Shown piece after piece: positions 9,070-17,655 of a stretch of 64,000 nt of DNA. The stretch is from Spirosoma panaciterrae DSM 21099 (GTDB lineage: Bacteria > Bacteroidota > Bacteroidia > Cytophagales > Spirosomataceae). Both the position numbers and the translations under genes were made by a program. The notes beneath the pieces are model-generated. The model saw only the letters and a list, made by a program, of their open reading frames with translations. It was not told the DNA's origin and made no database searches. The stretch lies in NCBI RefSeq assembly GCF_000374025.1, contig NZ_KB893228.1, forward strand, positions 62,001-126,000, given 5' to 3'. How positions within the stretch are numbered: the stretch's first letter is position 1; each line of letters opens with the position of its first letter.

Positions 9070-11658
9070 ATGGAACGTGACTTTCTTTTTCGCGAAATAG
9101 TTGCTCTATCTGACCAGCTTCGACGGGTCGACTCGGAAGCTACCGTCGACTTCGAGTTCGACCGGGATGATATTGCCAAATTCGATAAGTACAAACCCAT
9201 TCTATTACAGAAATCAAAAACGAATAAAGATGCCAGTTCGTTAACTAATTTCATTTTCTTCGACCTGCATCCCGACCTGGATGGCCGGAAACTAAAAGAT
9301 ACCGACCCTGAAAAGCTCAAAAATGAATGGAAGAATATTTATTATCAGATCGTGCTTCCGTTTTTGGGCAAATCGGCCAATCGAACAAAATTCTATTACT
9401 CGTCCAGCTTAATTCAGAACGTCACAGCACTGACCCAGCGGATCGATTATCAATATATGAAGTTGGTCGAGATTGGCTCAAACATCCTGTCAAATCTCAC
9501 AAGAAAGCCTGATTTCACACCTTTTAGTGGCCGCTCAGAAGTTAAGCCCATTCTGGCAACGGTGCGGAACGTCTATGTGGACAACCTGATCCCTTTGCTT
9601 ATTGAAGGGTTAAATCTTACTAATTCAGGTCAGATCTACGAAGCCATTACCAGTCTGGACAACGGAGCCGCTTTTGATAAAGTCGTCGATGTGTTTGCCT
9701 ATGACCCTCTTATCATGGATGAAAGCCGTCGTCAGGAGAAATACAATCAGGCGAAAAATTTGCTGGTATCTGTAACCAAAGGAACCATCACAGCTTACCT
9801 GGAAAAACGAAAGCCGTCGGATATTCAACAGAGCGGGGAACCGGCCCACTCGATAGGCGAAAACAGAATAGCGAAACCTCTTTCGGATAATCCCACCTAT
9901 AACCTGACCGGCAAATTTGAATACATTAATACGGTCGATCCATCGCAGCCAACACTAGGTTTTGTATTGACCCTTAATCAGGCGGGCCGATGGATTGAGG
10001 GGTTTTTATCAATTGTCTGGAATCGACCAAAAGTTAATTATTACCAACCTAAGCAGTATTATCGCTTCTATGCCGAGATTACCGACTGGAATCACCCCAT
10101 TAATCTGATCTATATTCATGGGAATGATGCATTGTTGAAACTGAAACCGCAGTTACTCGCCACCAGCAATTCATCGGTCCAGCTCATTATTAACGGCTCG
10201 GGTAATCTTCCAATGAAACGAGTGGGATCGGCTCCCCTATGGATGGAACGGCATCTGGAACAATTTCCGGAAAAAGACCTGTTGAAAAGTCACCAATGGT
10301 ATCCATTGCTATCTACTCAGGAGCAGAACATTCGTTCGTTCTTTTACGATTTCAATGGGTACAGAGCTATTCTGAACAATCCTGACTATACCAAACCTTT
10401 GTTTGCAGATCGTCGAAAAACGAACCTCAAGACCCAGCTTACCAAACGAATCAAAGGCGATTTACAAGCCTTTAAAGACCTGCATAATGCGACGTACCAG
10501 CTTATCGACGAAAATCTTCATGAATCTGACCGACTCCTGGCCTCCTTCTACATACGCTATTATCTAAATAAAAAAACGATTACAGATGAGAAAGATGGCT
10601 GGATACTGACAAATGCCAGTTGGCTGTATCGGTTCATTAAAATCGACTATAAAAAGAACAGCTCAGTACTGGATTATGTGTATGGCGATACAAGTGGCGA
10701 TTCCATCACCTCGCCCAATCCCCAACTGTTCGAGTATAAAATCGACATCAAATTTACGGGTGTAGGAGCCGGTTTCTGGATCAAGGGTGGTTATTATTGG
10801 GGCGATATAACCATTAGTTGCCCGCAATGGCAGGCAAAGGGTATAACAGGCGACGCAACACTAGGCATCAGCTTACTCGAATTGGGCGGTGGGCTGGTCG
10901 AAGGTCTCAACTTTGGGCAATCGTTCAGTGGGGTAGCCCAAAGTGATATACTCTGGAAGCCAGGCGATTTTATTGGCAGTTATACCATCGGCAAAGCCGA
11001 TGCCGGAGTGGGTGCCAACAACGCCGGACTATCGGGTACAGTGGGCACGATGGAAATCGATAGTGATGCGAAATTGCCTCCCCTCAAATTTGATGTCTAC
11101 AGCCTGGGTGGGAGTATAGGGGGTATAGAACCTGAGCCGAATAAAGAATTTGAAGTAAAAGTTGGGTTCGAAATGACCGCTTCGGTAGGCATAGGCAGTA
11201 TCTTGAAAAAAGGCACGCTGCCATCACCCGATAAGGTTATTCAGTATGGAAACGAACAAACGAAATTTGGCAAATTGTACCGGGGTGATGAAAAAACCCA
11301 CTTCAAACACGATAGTGCACTACTAACCGTAGGCGCTGCCAACTTAATCCGGAAGATGGCCGCCAACGAACTAGTTCTGCTGATGCAACCTGGTTCGACG
11401 GTTGAGATCATTGGTCATACCGATCGCTCAGGCAATAAAGCCTACAACCAAACTCTCTCCGAAAATCGGGCGGCCAATGTAAAACAAAAACTCATCGACA
11501 TTTGTGGCAACACCTTAAAAGCAACGGTCAAAACAGTGGGCAAAGGCGAAACGCTGGCTAAGCAAGATGGTATTAAAGATGGCACATTGAACCCTGAATA
11601 CCGCCGAGTCGACATTTTACTCAATGGGATTATTGTGTTGACTCTTACCCAAGGCTAA
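9070..11658 (+). CDS. Large protein with C-terminal OmpA-like peptidoglycan-binding domain
   Basis: An 862-residue protein. The start at ATG 9070 is preferred over an upstream in-frame ATG (9043) because it gives MERDFLFREIVALS, matching the start of the preceding hydrolase. The N-terminal about 550 residues are mostly helical and unrecognised. Residues about 560-730 are Gly-rich and strand-like (VGAGFWIKGGYYWGD, LGISLLELGGGLVEG). Residues about 740-860 are an OmpA C-terminal domain, with IIGHTDRSGNKAYNQ (His783), LSENRAANVKQKL and a final RRVDI. OmpA-C domains bind the diaminopimelate stem of peptidoglycan. There is no signal peptide or N-terminal membrane segment, which is unusual for this domain. 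It may be a docking or delivery partner of the hydrolase (inference). Confidence 0.75.
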   Translation: MERDFLFREIVALSDQLRRVDSEATVDFEFDRDDIAKFDKYKPILLQKSKTNKDASSLTNFIFFDLHPDLDGRKLKDTDPEKLKNEWKNIYYQIVLPFLGKSANRTKFYYSSSLIQNVTALTQRIDYQYMKLVEIGSNILSNLTRKPDFTPFSGRSEVKPILATVRNVYVDNLIPLLIEGLNLTNSGQIYEAITSLDNGAAFDKVVDVFAYDPLIMDESRRQEKYNQAKNLLVSVTKGTITAYLEKRKPSDIQQSGEPAHSIGENRIAKPLSDNPTYNLTGKFEYINTVDPSQPTLGFVLTLNQAGRWIEGFLSIVWNRPKVNYYQPKQYYRFYAEITDWNHPINLIYIHGNDALLKLKPQLLATSNSSVQLIINGSGNLPMKRVGSAPLWMERHLEQFPEKDLLKSHQWYPLLSTQEQNIRSFFYDFNGYRAILNNPDYTKPLFADRRKTNLKTQLTKRIKGDLQAFKDLHNATYQLIDENLHESDRLLASFYIRYYLNKKTITDEKDGWILTNASWLYRFIKIDYKKNSSVLDYVYGDTSGDSITSPNPQLFEYKIDIKFTGVGAGFWIKGGYYWGDITISCPQWQAKGITGDATLGISLLELGGGLVEGLNFGQSFSGVAQSDILWKPGDFIGSYTIGKADAGVGANNAGLSGTVGTMEIDSDAKLPPLKFDVYSLGGSIGGIEPEPNKEFEVKVGFEMTASVGIGSILKKGTLPSPDKVIQYGNEQTKFGKLYRGDEKTHFKHDSALLTVGAANLIRKMAANELVLLMQPGSTVEIIGHTDRSGNKAYNQTLSENRAANVKQKLIDICGNTLKATVKTVGKGETLAKQDGIKDGTLNPEYRRVDILLNGIIVLTLTQG

Positions 11659-11744
11659 CTAATTAAAACTCTTTTTACAACTTTCAAGAAACACTACTAA
11701 CGCATAACGGTTGATAGACGTACTGTTCGATAAAGCGACACGTT

Positions 11745-12659
11745 ATGAAAAAGGGATGGATACTTGCGTTGGTGATTCTGCTGCTGCTGGTGGCAGGGGG
11801 GTATATTTGGTACAGCCGACTACGGCACGAAGCGGCCTCCGAAAAAGGGGCGTATGACAACACCCTCAAACCCCGGCTTGAACTTACCCGGTTCGATATT
11901 ACCAATATCAGCGACGATGCCGTCGACTTAACCATGTACATGCTGATCGATAATCCGCTTCCGGTTGGTTTTAAAGCGAATCAGTTAGATTATACCGTCT
12001 TCATTGCCCATACGCCCGTTGTCAAAGACTCGTACCAAAAACCTATTGAGCTAAAGGCGGGTGATAGTACCCTGATCGAATTACCCGTCAAGCTACTGGC
12101 CAAAACGGCAACGAACGTTCTAAAAACGCTTGAAAACAAAGGCATTGACAGTACGACCTATACCGTCAATTCGTCCTTTTCGCTCGATATTCCCATCCTC
12201 GGTGAAAAGACATTTGCGACAACCATCGAACGACGATTACCCACGTTTTTTATCCCGAAGATCAAAATCGAGGATATTGATTTTGGGAAATTAGGCTTAA
12301 AACGAACAGATGTAGCTGCCAAGGTAGCCGTAACCAATAAGAACAAGTTCCCCATGAACATTACGGATGCGCATTATACGGTTACGATCAATGGCAAACA
12401 GATAGCAGAGGGCGATCAACCTGAGCCGATTCTGATTAAACCGCAGGCCACCACGCCCGTTATTTTTCCGGTAACGGCCCGGCCTGGTAAAACCTTGAGT
12501 GTACTGCCCAAAATGCTGTTCGATAAGAAAGATACACCCTATGAAGTTTTCTTCCGCTGCAAACTGATCGACCGCCGTAACGATCCGATGCTTCAGCACA
12601 GCAAATTTGCCTCAACCATCCGGGGAACGCTTGACGATTTTAAGAAGATTAAAAAGTAG
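11745..12659 (+). CDS. LEA type 2 family membrane-anchored protein
   Basis: A 304-residue protein with an N-terminal transmembrane anchor (about 5-23, WILALVILLLLVAGGYIWY), followed by two LEA2/WHy-type beta-sandwich domains. Repeated features are DITNISDDAVDLTMYMLIDN with NPLPVGFKANQLDYTVFI, and DVAAKVAVTNKNKFPMNI with DAHYTVTINGKQIAEG. LEA2 proteins are envelope or desiccation/stress-related proteins of poorly defined function. It is 86 nt downstream of the OmpA-domain gene on the same strand, so it may be part of the same unit or an independent gene. Confidence 0.8.
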   Translation: MKKGWILALVILLLLVAGGYIWYSRLRHEAASEKGAYDNTLKPRLELTRFDITNISDDAVDLTMYMLIDNPLPVGFKANQLDYTVFIAHTPVVKDSYQKPIELKAGDSTLIELPVKLLAKTATNVLKTLENKGIDSTTYTVNSSFSLDIPILGEKTFATTIERRLPTFFIPKIKIEDIDFGKLGLKRTDVAAKVAVTNKNKFPMNITDAHYTVTINGKQIAEGDQPEPILIKPQATTPVIFPVTARPGKTLSVLPKMLFDKKDTPYEVFFRCKLIDRRNDPMLQHSKFASTIRGTLDDFKKIKK

Positions 12660-12708
12660 ATGGTTGTCGAATGTCGCATTTTTACAATCCCTCCCAATCA
12701 CCTGTGTA

Positions 12709-12716
12709 TAGGTTTG
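12709..12716 (+). promoter_or_regulatory. Candidate Bacteroidota -7 box (TAGGTTTG)
   Basis: TAGGTTTG matches the Bacteroidota sigma-ABfr -7 consensus TAnnTTTG and lies 24 nt upstream of the GTG start at 12741. No convincing -33 TTTG was found. An imperfect inverted repeat (TGTGTATAGGTT with AACCTACACA) overlaps it and could be an operator. Confidence 0.35.
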
Positions 12717-12740
12717 TGACTAAAATAACCTACACATCTC

Positions 12741-13211
12741 GTGAAAATCATCGCTGTATTAGGTATAGTATTTTTAGTGACTGCCTGTCAGAAAGCTGAC
12801 AAACCTTCTGAATCGGAGACAGATCGGCAAAGCCAGTCTCCGATTGAGGGGGCCTGGGAACTGGTCGAAAATCGAGTAGATGGTAAGCTGGAAAAACCCA
12901 TTCGGCCACAGCAGCTTAAGATTTTCCACGATGGCTTTTTCAGCTTCATCCATTACAACCCTGACGGCAGTTTTCACGGCGCGGGAGCAGGTACCTACAC
13001 CCTGGAGGGCAATCAATACAAAGAAACCTTTCGTTACTACGACGACACCACCTGGGTAGGATATGCTGATCAGCAAACCTGGGAACTGCGTGGTGATACG
13101 CTGCTTTTTTCGGGCTTCAAAAAAGTGTTCGACCGGGCAGGTAAGGAAATGTCCGCCGATACCTGGGGTGGCGACAAATTCGTGGAAAAACGAGTGCGGG
13201 CCAAGCCCTGA
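12741..13211 (+). CDS. Small lipoprotein, lipocalin-like fold suspected
   Basis: A 156-residue protein starting with GTG. The leader MKIIAVLGIVFLVTAC has a lipobox with Cys at 16, followed by a Ser/Glu-rich linker. From about residue 35 the pattern IEGAWELVENRVDGK, IFHDGFFSFIHYNPDG, GAGAGTYTLEGNQYKETFRY and LRGDTLLFSG is that of the small beta-barrel (DUF4488/lipocalin-like) lipoproteins frequent in Bacteroidota. It probably sits in the outer membrane or periplasm. The ligand is unknown. Confidence 0.75.
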   Translation: MKIIAVLGIVFLVTACQKADKPSESETDRQSQSPIEGAWELVENRVDGKLEKPIRPQQLKIFHDGFFSFIHYNPDGSFHGAGAGTYTLEGNQYKETFRYYDDTTWVGYADQQTWELRGDTLLFSGFKKVFDRAGKEMSADTWGGDKFVEKRVRAKP

Positions 13212-13320
13212 CTCCGATGAGTCGCAGGTGAACTCAGCGGCTATACGTTAGTCTTTACACGATGGAGCCAAACATCCAGTATTGGTGCATACCAGTATGC
13301 TTTTTCGTCGCCTGACAAAA

Positions 13321-14865
13321 TCAATGGGCCAACGTTTTCAGGAATGAATACGCATCAAATTCTACAAAATCACTGGCCTTAAGAGCAACGCCTGAAACCG
13401 CATTCCCTTTGACGGTAAACTTCGCCGGAAAAATCCCATACGCCTGATTCGAGTAGGTGAGCCGGAAGGTATTATCGTCCATATAATCAAGTTTGGCCGT
13501 TAGGTTGGGGTGATGCTCAAAGGCAACCTTCAGACCGTCGCCCTCGGTCCGGATCGTTACAGTTCCATAGATTGGGTTCCGATAGGAGCCTGTATAAGCC
13601 GATAACGGTAAGGCAGGTTTGGTTTTTTTCGCTACCCGATCGGCCATTGCCTGTAATTCCTCGGCCTGTTTTTTCGCTTCAGCTTGCGCTCCGGGCAGGA
13701 AGAAACGACTTCGGTCTGTATACGGTACGCCCAGGTACGCATCCAGTATCTGGTAGCGAAGTGCTTCAAAAAAGTTCTGATTATCCTGATTGGTCAGAAT
13801 CGTAATGGCCAGTTTTTCTTCCGGCACAAAACAGGTGTTGGTCACAAAGCCGAAAGCCCCGCCCGTATGCCAGTACACCTGCCGCCCTGCGTAGTCGGTC
13901 ATGAGTACGCCCAGGCCGTAGGTTCGCACATGGGTTGGAAACAGGCCCGACTTGCGGGTAGTCAGGATGGTATTCCCGTCTCGGGTTTTCTGAACCACCG
14001 ACCAGGGCAAAATACGTTTCCCCTCAAACCGACCACTATCCAGTTGCATCATAAGCCATTTGCTGAGGTCTTTCACGCAGGAAACCATACTACCCGCCGG
14101 GGCCAGATTGTCGATATAATCGTACGGTAACCGTTTCAGTGGCCCAAAGCTGGTTGTGTACGGCCGGGCCATATTTGGGCGATTCTCAGCGCCAGTCGTG
14201 AGCAGGTAGGTATTGGTCATACCCAGCGGCTTGATGATGTTGCTGTCAATATACTGTTCCCAGGTTTGCCCCGATACTTTCGACAGGACCTCCCCTGCTG
14301 TCACGAAGCCCGAGTTGCAATAGCCGTAATCCTGCCGAAACTGCCCTTCGGGTTTGAGCAATCGCATCTTTCTGACCACTTCGGCGCGACTAAGGTTGCT
14401 GTTCCAGAACGAAAAATCGCCCTGAAAGGTCTTGGTCCCCAGTCGATGAGAGAGTACGTCCCGGATCGTAACGAGTTGCGTAGCCGCTGGATCATAGAGC
14501 TTATAGTCGGGAAGAAACCTGGTTACCTTATCATTCAGCGATAATTTCTTTTCATCGTCCAGTTTCGCCAGAGCCGTACCGGTAAACAGTTTGGTGTTGG
14601 AGGCAATGAAAAAGAGCGTGTTCTCATCAACGGGTTCCGATTTGCCAGAGGTTGCCCCGGCTACTTCCCGAACCCCATATCCTTTCGACACAATCACCTT
14701 ACCGTCTTTGACAATGGCAACAGCCAGCCCCGGAATCTGCCAGTCGGCCATTCCACGTTTGATGTAGGCATCGAGGCTATCAGTAACAAAGGCAGGCTGA
14801 CTCTGAGAAAACCCTCTGGAAACCAGACAACTTATAAAGACAATCCCAAACAGGTAACGAAGCAT
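13321..14865 (-). CDS. Serine hydrolase, class C beta-lactamase/penicillin-binding-protein family
   Basis: A 514-residue protein with a signal peptide (MLRYLFGIVFISCLVSRGFS). It has all three beta-lactamase-fold motifs: SxxK at 89-92 (IASNTKLF), the YxN-type motif in QDYGYCNSGF, and HTG in YWHTGGAFGF. The C-terminal about 100 residues (SAYTGSYRNPIYGTVTIRT onward) are the DUF3471-type beta domain common in Bacteroidota members. It is a periplasmic or secreted esterase/peptidase/PBP-like enzyme. The family includes AmpC and D-aminopeptidases, and the substrate cannot be read from sequence. Confidence 0.9.
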   Translation of the reverse strand: MLRYLFGIVFISCLVSRGFSQSQPAFVTDSLDAYIKRGMADWQIPGLAVAIVKDGKVIVSKGYGVREVAGATSGKSEPVDENTLFFIASNTKLFTGTALAKLDDEKKLSLNDKVTRFLPDYKLYDPAATQLVTIRDVLSHRLGTKTFQGDFSFWNSNLSRAEVVRKMRLLKPEGQFRQDYGYCNSGFVTAGEVLSKVSGQTWEQYIDSNIIKPLGMTNTYLLTTGAENRPNMARPYTTSFGPLKRLPYDYIDNLAPAGSMVSCVKDLSKWLMMQLDSGRFEGKRILPWSVVQKTRDGNTILTTRKSGLFPTHVRTYGLGVLMTDYAGRQVYWHTGGAFGFVTNTCFVPEEKLAITILTNQDNQNFFEALRYQILDAYLGVPYTDRSRFFLPGAQAEAKKQAEELQAMADRVAKKTKPALPLSAYTGSYRNPIYGTVTIRTEGDGLKVAFEHHPNLTAKLDYMDDNTFRLTYSNQAYGIFPAKFTVKGNAVSGVALKASDFVEFDAYSFLKTLAH

Positions 14866-14953
14866 ATTCCAAGTCCGTTTCTATACGTATGTGCAGGCTG
14901 CAAGATAAGTGACCCGCTTCTATCTTGTTCGTCCACTCAGAAACTTAATTCAC

Positions 14954-15115
14954 ATGAGCCTGAACCTATCCGATTTCTTAGTAGTCTTTTGGGGGCTTTT
15001 TTCGCTGATAATCCCTGGCCTTGTCGTGCTAACGCTCGTCAAACTGCTGATCGTACTGGTCAAAGCCAATCGCTTTATGGATGAAGTACGAGACTATATC
15101 CGCCGTCAGGGGTAA
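14954..15115 (+). CDS. Small single-span membrane protein
   Basis: A 53-residue peptide from ATG 14954, with a hydrophobic span (about 8-33, including FLVVFWGLFSLIIPGLVVLT) and a basic tail (ANRFMDEVRDYIRRQG). An upstream non-ATG start at 14909 is possible but gives an unlikely N-terminus. It is not recognised. The composition is that of a real membrane peptide rather than a random frame. It sits alone between genes on the opposite strand. Confidence 0.5.
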   Translation: MSLNLSDFLVVFWGLFSLIIPGLVVLTLVKLLIVLVKANRFMDEVRDYIRRQG

Positions 15116-15170
15116 AGGTCACCAAGATTAATTTATAGAAAGTAGTATATACGACAAATGGCAGAGAAAA

Positions 15171-15413
15171 TCAAGCCGCTCGATTACCCAGTTGCAGATT
15201 AGCTTTCAACAAGCCATCCGCTTCAAGCAAGTACGTAAGCGTCGTTAAATTACGGGCGCGAAGTTCGATGTATTGCTGGATATAAACACTTTCATCATGG
15301 GCCTCATGGTGCCGACGAATAATCGCTGTATCCATTTCTATCAACGTAAGGAGCCGAGCTATAGCAGCTGCGCGTTGTTCAGTATTGTGTATGATCGTAT
15401 CCAATGATTCCAT
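15171..15413 (-). CDS. Small helical partner of the nucleotidyltransferase-like gene
   Basis: An 80-residue, predicted all-helical protein (ESLDTIIHNTEQRAAAIARL, SVYIQQYIELRARNLTTLTY). It begins 3 nt after the stop codon of the nucleotidyltransferase-like gene on the same strand, so the two are almost certainly co-translated. I do not recognise a family. The arrangement resembles two-gene DUF6932/MNT modules in Bacteroidota, some of which are toxin-antitoxin-like. No canonical HEPN RxxxxxH motif stands out. Confidence 0.6.
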   Translation of the reverse strand: MESLDTIIHNTEQRAAAIARLLTLIEMDTAIIRRHHEAHDESVYIQQYIELRARNLTTLTYLLEADGLLKANLQLGNRAA

Positions 15414-15416
15414 GGC

Positions 15417-15878
15417 TTAAAAACTCAGTTGAACAATACCTTTTTTACGGTTAGCGAGGCTCGTACCAAAATCGTGAAGCCAGCGAATCTGGTCTGACTC
15501 AAACCAGTTCCGCCGACGATGTCCCTCAGGATAATGGATCACAAAGTAACCATCAATTCCGCTGTTTTCTAAAAAACGTCTTTGCCGAATTTGCTCAATG
15601 GCTTGCTCGAATTGATAGTATACTTGGTAATCGATAAAAACAACAAAGTCAATATCTTTTGGTTCCTGTTTGCGAGTTATAAAACTACCATCCACCCAAA
15701 CAGAAACCTCTGTTTTGACAATCTGTTTCACATCGTTCATATAGCTAAGAAATACATCAAAAAGCCAACTTCGCTTAGTAGAAAAAGGGAATTGCTCGAC
15801 GAATTGTTGGCGAAAGGTATCTACATCTATTTTTATAAGTGAGTAAGGGGTAAGGTTCCCATGTGCATCAAACTCCAT
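15417..15878 (-). CDS. Nucleotidyltransferase-like protein (DUF6932-type)
   Basis: A 153-residue protein carrying the minimal nucleotidyltransferase signature: Gly64-Ser65 in WVDGSFITRK, then Asp75 and Asp77 in EPKDIDFVVF, matching GS-x-DxD of the polymerase-beta fold. The C-terminal part has IHYPEGHRRRNWFESDQIRW. This is the pattern of DUF6932-like proteins. These enzymes may add nucleotides to a partner or to tRNA, but no activity is established for this group as far as I know. It forms a tight pair with the 80-residue gene downstream. Confidence 0.65.
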   Translation of the reverse strand: MEFDAHGNLTPYSLIKIDVDTFRQQFVEQFPFSTKRSWLFDVFLSYMNDVKQIVKTEVSVWVDGSFITRKQEPKDIDFVVFIDYQVYYQFEQAIEQIRQRRFLENSGIDGYFVIHYPEGHRRRNWFESDQIRWLHDFGTSLANRKKGIVQLSF

Positions 15879-15991
15879 AGTAAATCAAATTACTTCTGCT
15901 GCCCCAAGTTATGGAAAACGGATTATTGAAAACCGTGTATTTATTTGCCAATTTAGTCACTTAAATCCTAACCTGGAGAAAGTATAGGTAC

Positions 15992-17560
15992 TTACCGGAC
16001 AACCATTACTCGCTTTGACAAGGTACCCTGCGCCGTCTCAACCCGAAGCAAGTATTCGCCCATAGGCAGCTTGCTAACATCGAGCTGAAGCGATTTGGCC
16101 GTTGGCCGCGACGCATCGACCCCTATAAAACGCCCCTGCATGTTGGCCATCTGCAGCGATTTAATACCCTGATTTAGCCAGTCCGATTCCAGAATAACCA
16201 CATCAGAAGCAGGATTCGGGTAGAGTTTGCCTACATCACTCAAAGGCTCATTTCCCGTAACGACGGCGGGCGCCCGAAACACCGTAGCCACCGGAAAATC
16301 CCGGAACAACGAAGCCGTTTCGGTCGAAGCATCGGTTCCAAACCAGTCGGTCAGGATGGCCGCATACACTTGCCGGAAATCGGTCTGCATTTTCAGGTTA
16401 TTGTTATCCAGATCGCTTAAGTTCGGGTTCTTGCCTACCATAGGCGACTTAATGGCTGTACCAAACACAAACATCGGGGCCGATGTACCATGATCGGTGC
16501 CGTAACTGCTGTTGGAAATGGCCCGTCGGCCAAACTCCGAAAACGTCATACCCACTACCCGATCTTCCAGTTTTAACTGGGCTAAATCGGTCTGGAAGGC
16601 CAGTATAGCCTCCGATAGCGCTTTCAGCAAATTCGCGTGTGTACCCGTTGTGGTGTCGGTTGCCACCACCTGACCGGCATGATTATCGAAGCCCCCTAAA
16701 GTTACATAATACACTTTCGTCTGGAGTCCACCGTGAATAAGCCGGGCAATGATCTTCAGCTGGTCGGCCAGAGAATTGCTGGTGGGGTACGTTGCCAGAT
16801 TTTTGCCTTTTCCGGCCGCCGTCTTTATTTGCCCGGCATAGCTCACCGAGCTGGCCTGTTGCTGCCGAATAAACTCGATTTGCTGACCTACATATCCGGT
16901 CAGGTTAGTAACGGGTGCATTGGGTTTATCGCCCACCAATCGGGCAAACGTATCGGGGTCCTGCAATACAATCGCCATGGAATCGGAAGCCCCCCGTAAG
17001 GTTGTAGCCGCCACATAACCAATCTGAATGGCTGGAGGATCGGGCATCTGAGCAGTAGGATAATTAGCGGGAAAACCCGGAAATCGCTTGTCCAGGTAGC
17101 GCCCCGCCCAACCCGAATCAGCCGTTTGAGTCGAATCAACAGCCGTCATCCAGATGTCGCTGGCCCGGAAATGGGAGAAATTGGGCGTTGGATACGATAC
17201 ACCCTGTACAATGCTCAGTTTGCCATCATTGAACAATTGTTGCAGCCCCGTCATGGACGGATGCAGCCCCGTACCGGGGTAATTTTTTAGCCGAAGGACT
17301 TTATCTTCGGGAATAGCAATATTCTTCCGAAAACTGGCCGAGGTGTAGACACTCATCTGATCGAGTGGGATTACCGTATTGAGGCCATCGTTGCCTCCCT
17401 GCAACTGAATGATGACCAGCACCCGATCGCTCGCGGCTGCCAGATTGACCAGTGAACTGATAAACGACGACGAACGGCCTAAGGCACGGGCCCCAAAGCC
17501 ATCAATCACGACCGGCAGCAACGACGAAGCCGCATACTGAAGAAAATTACGACGCTTCAT
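15992..17560 (-). CDS. DUF1501 protein with type IX secretion sorting tail
   Basis: A 522-residue protein. The start at ATG 17560 is chosen because MKRRNFLQYAASSLLP is a typical twin-basic leader; the upstream in-frame ATG (17620) would include translated hairpin repeat. The DUF1501 body carries VLVIIQLQGGNDGLNTVIPL, GLHPSMTGLQQLFNDGKL, FGRRAISNSSYGTDHGTSAP and similar segments, related to the sulfatase/alkaline phosphatase superfamily. The last about 80 residues (LYPNPASDVVILES to RVMVVR) are a type A Por-secretion tail. The partner DUF1800 gene is immediately upstream; the two families regularly occur as pairs. The function is unknown. Confidence 0.9.
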   Translation of the reverse strand: MKRRNFLQYAASSLLPVVIDGFGARALGRSSSFISSLVNLAAASDRVLVIIQLQGGNDGLNTVIPLDQMSVYTSASFRKNIAIPEDKVLRLKNYPGTGLHPSMTGLQQLFNDGKLSIVQGVSYPTPNFSHFRASDIWMTAVDSTQTADSGWAGRYLDKRFPGFPANYPTAQMPDPPAIQIGYVAATTLRGASDSMAIVLQDPDTFARLVGDKPNAPVTNLTGYVGQQIEFIRQQQASSVSYAGQIKTAAGKGKNLATYPTSNSLADQLKIIARLIHGGLQTKVYYVTLGGFDNHAGQVVATDTTTGTHANLLKALSEAILAFQTDLAQLKLEDRVVGMTFSEFGRRAISNSSYGTDHGTSAPMFVFGTAIKSPMVGKNPNLSDLDNNNLKMQTDFRQVYAAILTDWFGTDASTETASLFRDFPVATVFRAPAVVTGNEPLSDVGKLYPNPASDVVILESDWLNQGIKSLQMANMQGRFIGVDASRPTAKSLQLDVSKLPMGEYLLRVETAQGTLSKRVMVVR

Positions 17561-17562
17561 TT

Positions 17563-17655
17563 TATTAAGTGATTGAGTGATCGAATGATTGAATGGCCGA
17601 CGCATGCACACCCTATTCAATCATTCAATCATTGAGGCATTCGATCATTGAATTT
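17563..17655. repeat. Reiterated-octamer hairpin between DUF1800 and DUF1501 genes
   Basis: An imperfect inverted repeat. The left arm is made of GATTGAGT, GATCGAAT and GATTGAAT units; the right arm contains their complements (ATTCAATC repeats). It fills nearly the whole gap, and one end overlaps the stop codon of the DUF1800 gene. It resembles in design the ends of the IVS-like elements at 29 and 31 kb but contains no ORF. Confidence 0.7.

Noticed and set aside
3646..11658. EFE cluster as a prophage lysis module
   Set aside because: No holin, portal, terminase, capsid, tail or integrase genes are in the window, and the flanking genes are ordinary chromosomal genes.
13250..13310. Possible hairpin between the lipoprotein and serine hydrolase genes
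   Set aside because: Pairing is too weak and interrupted to call a terminator with confidence.
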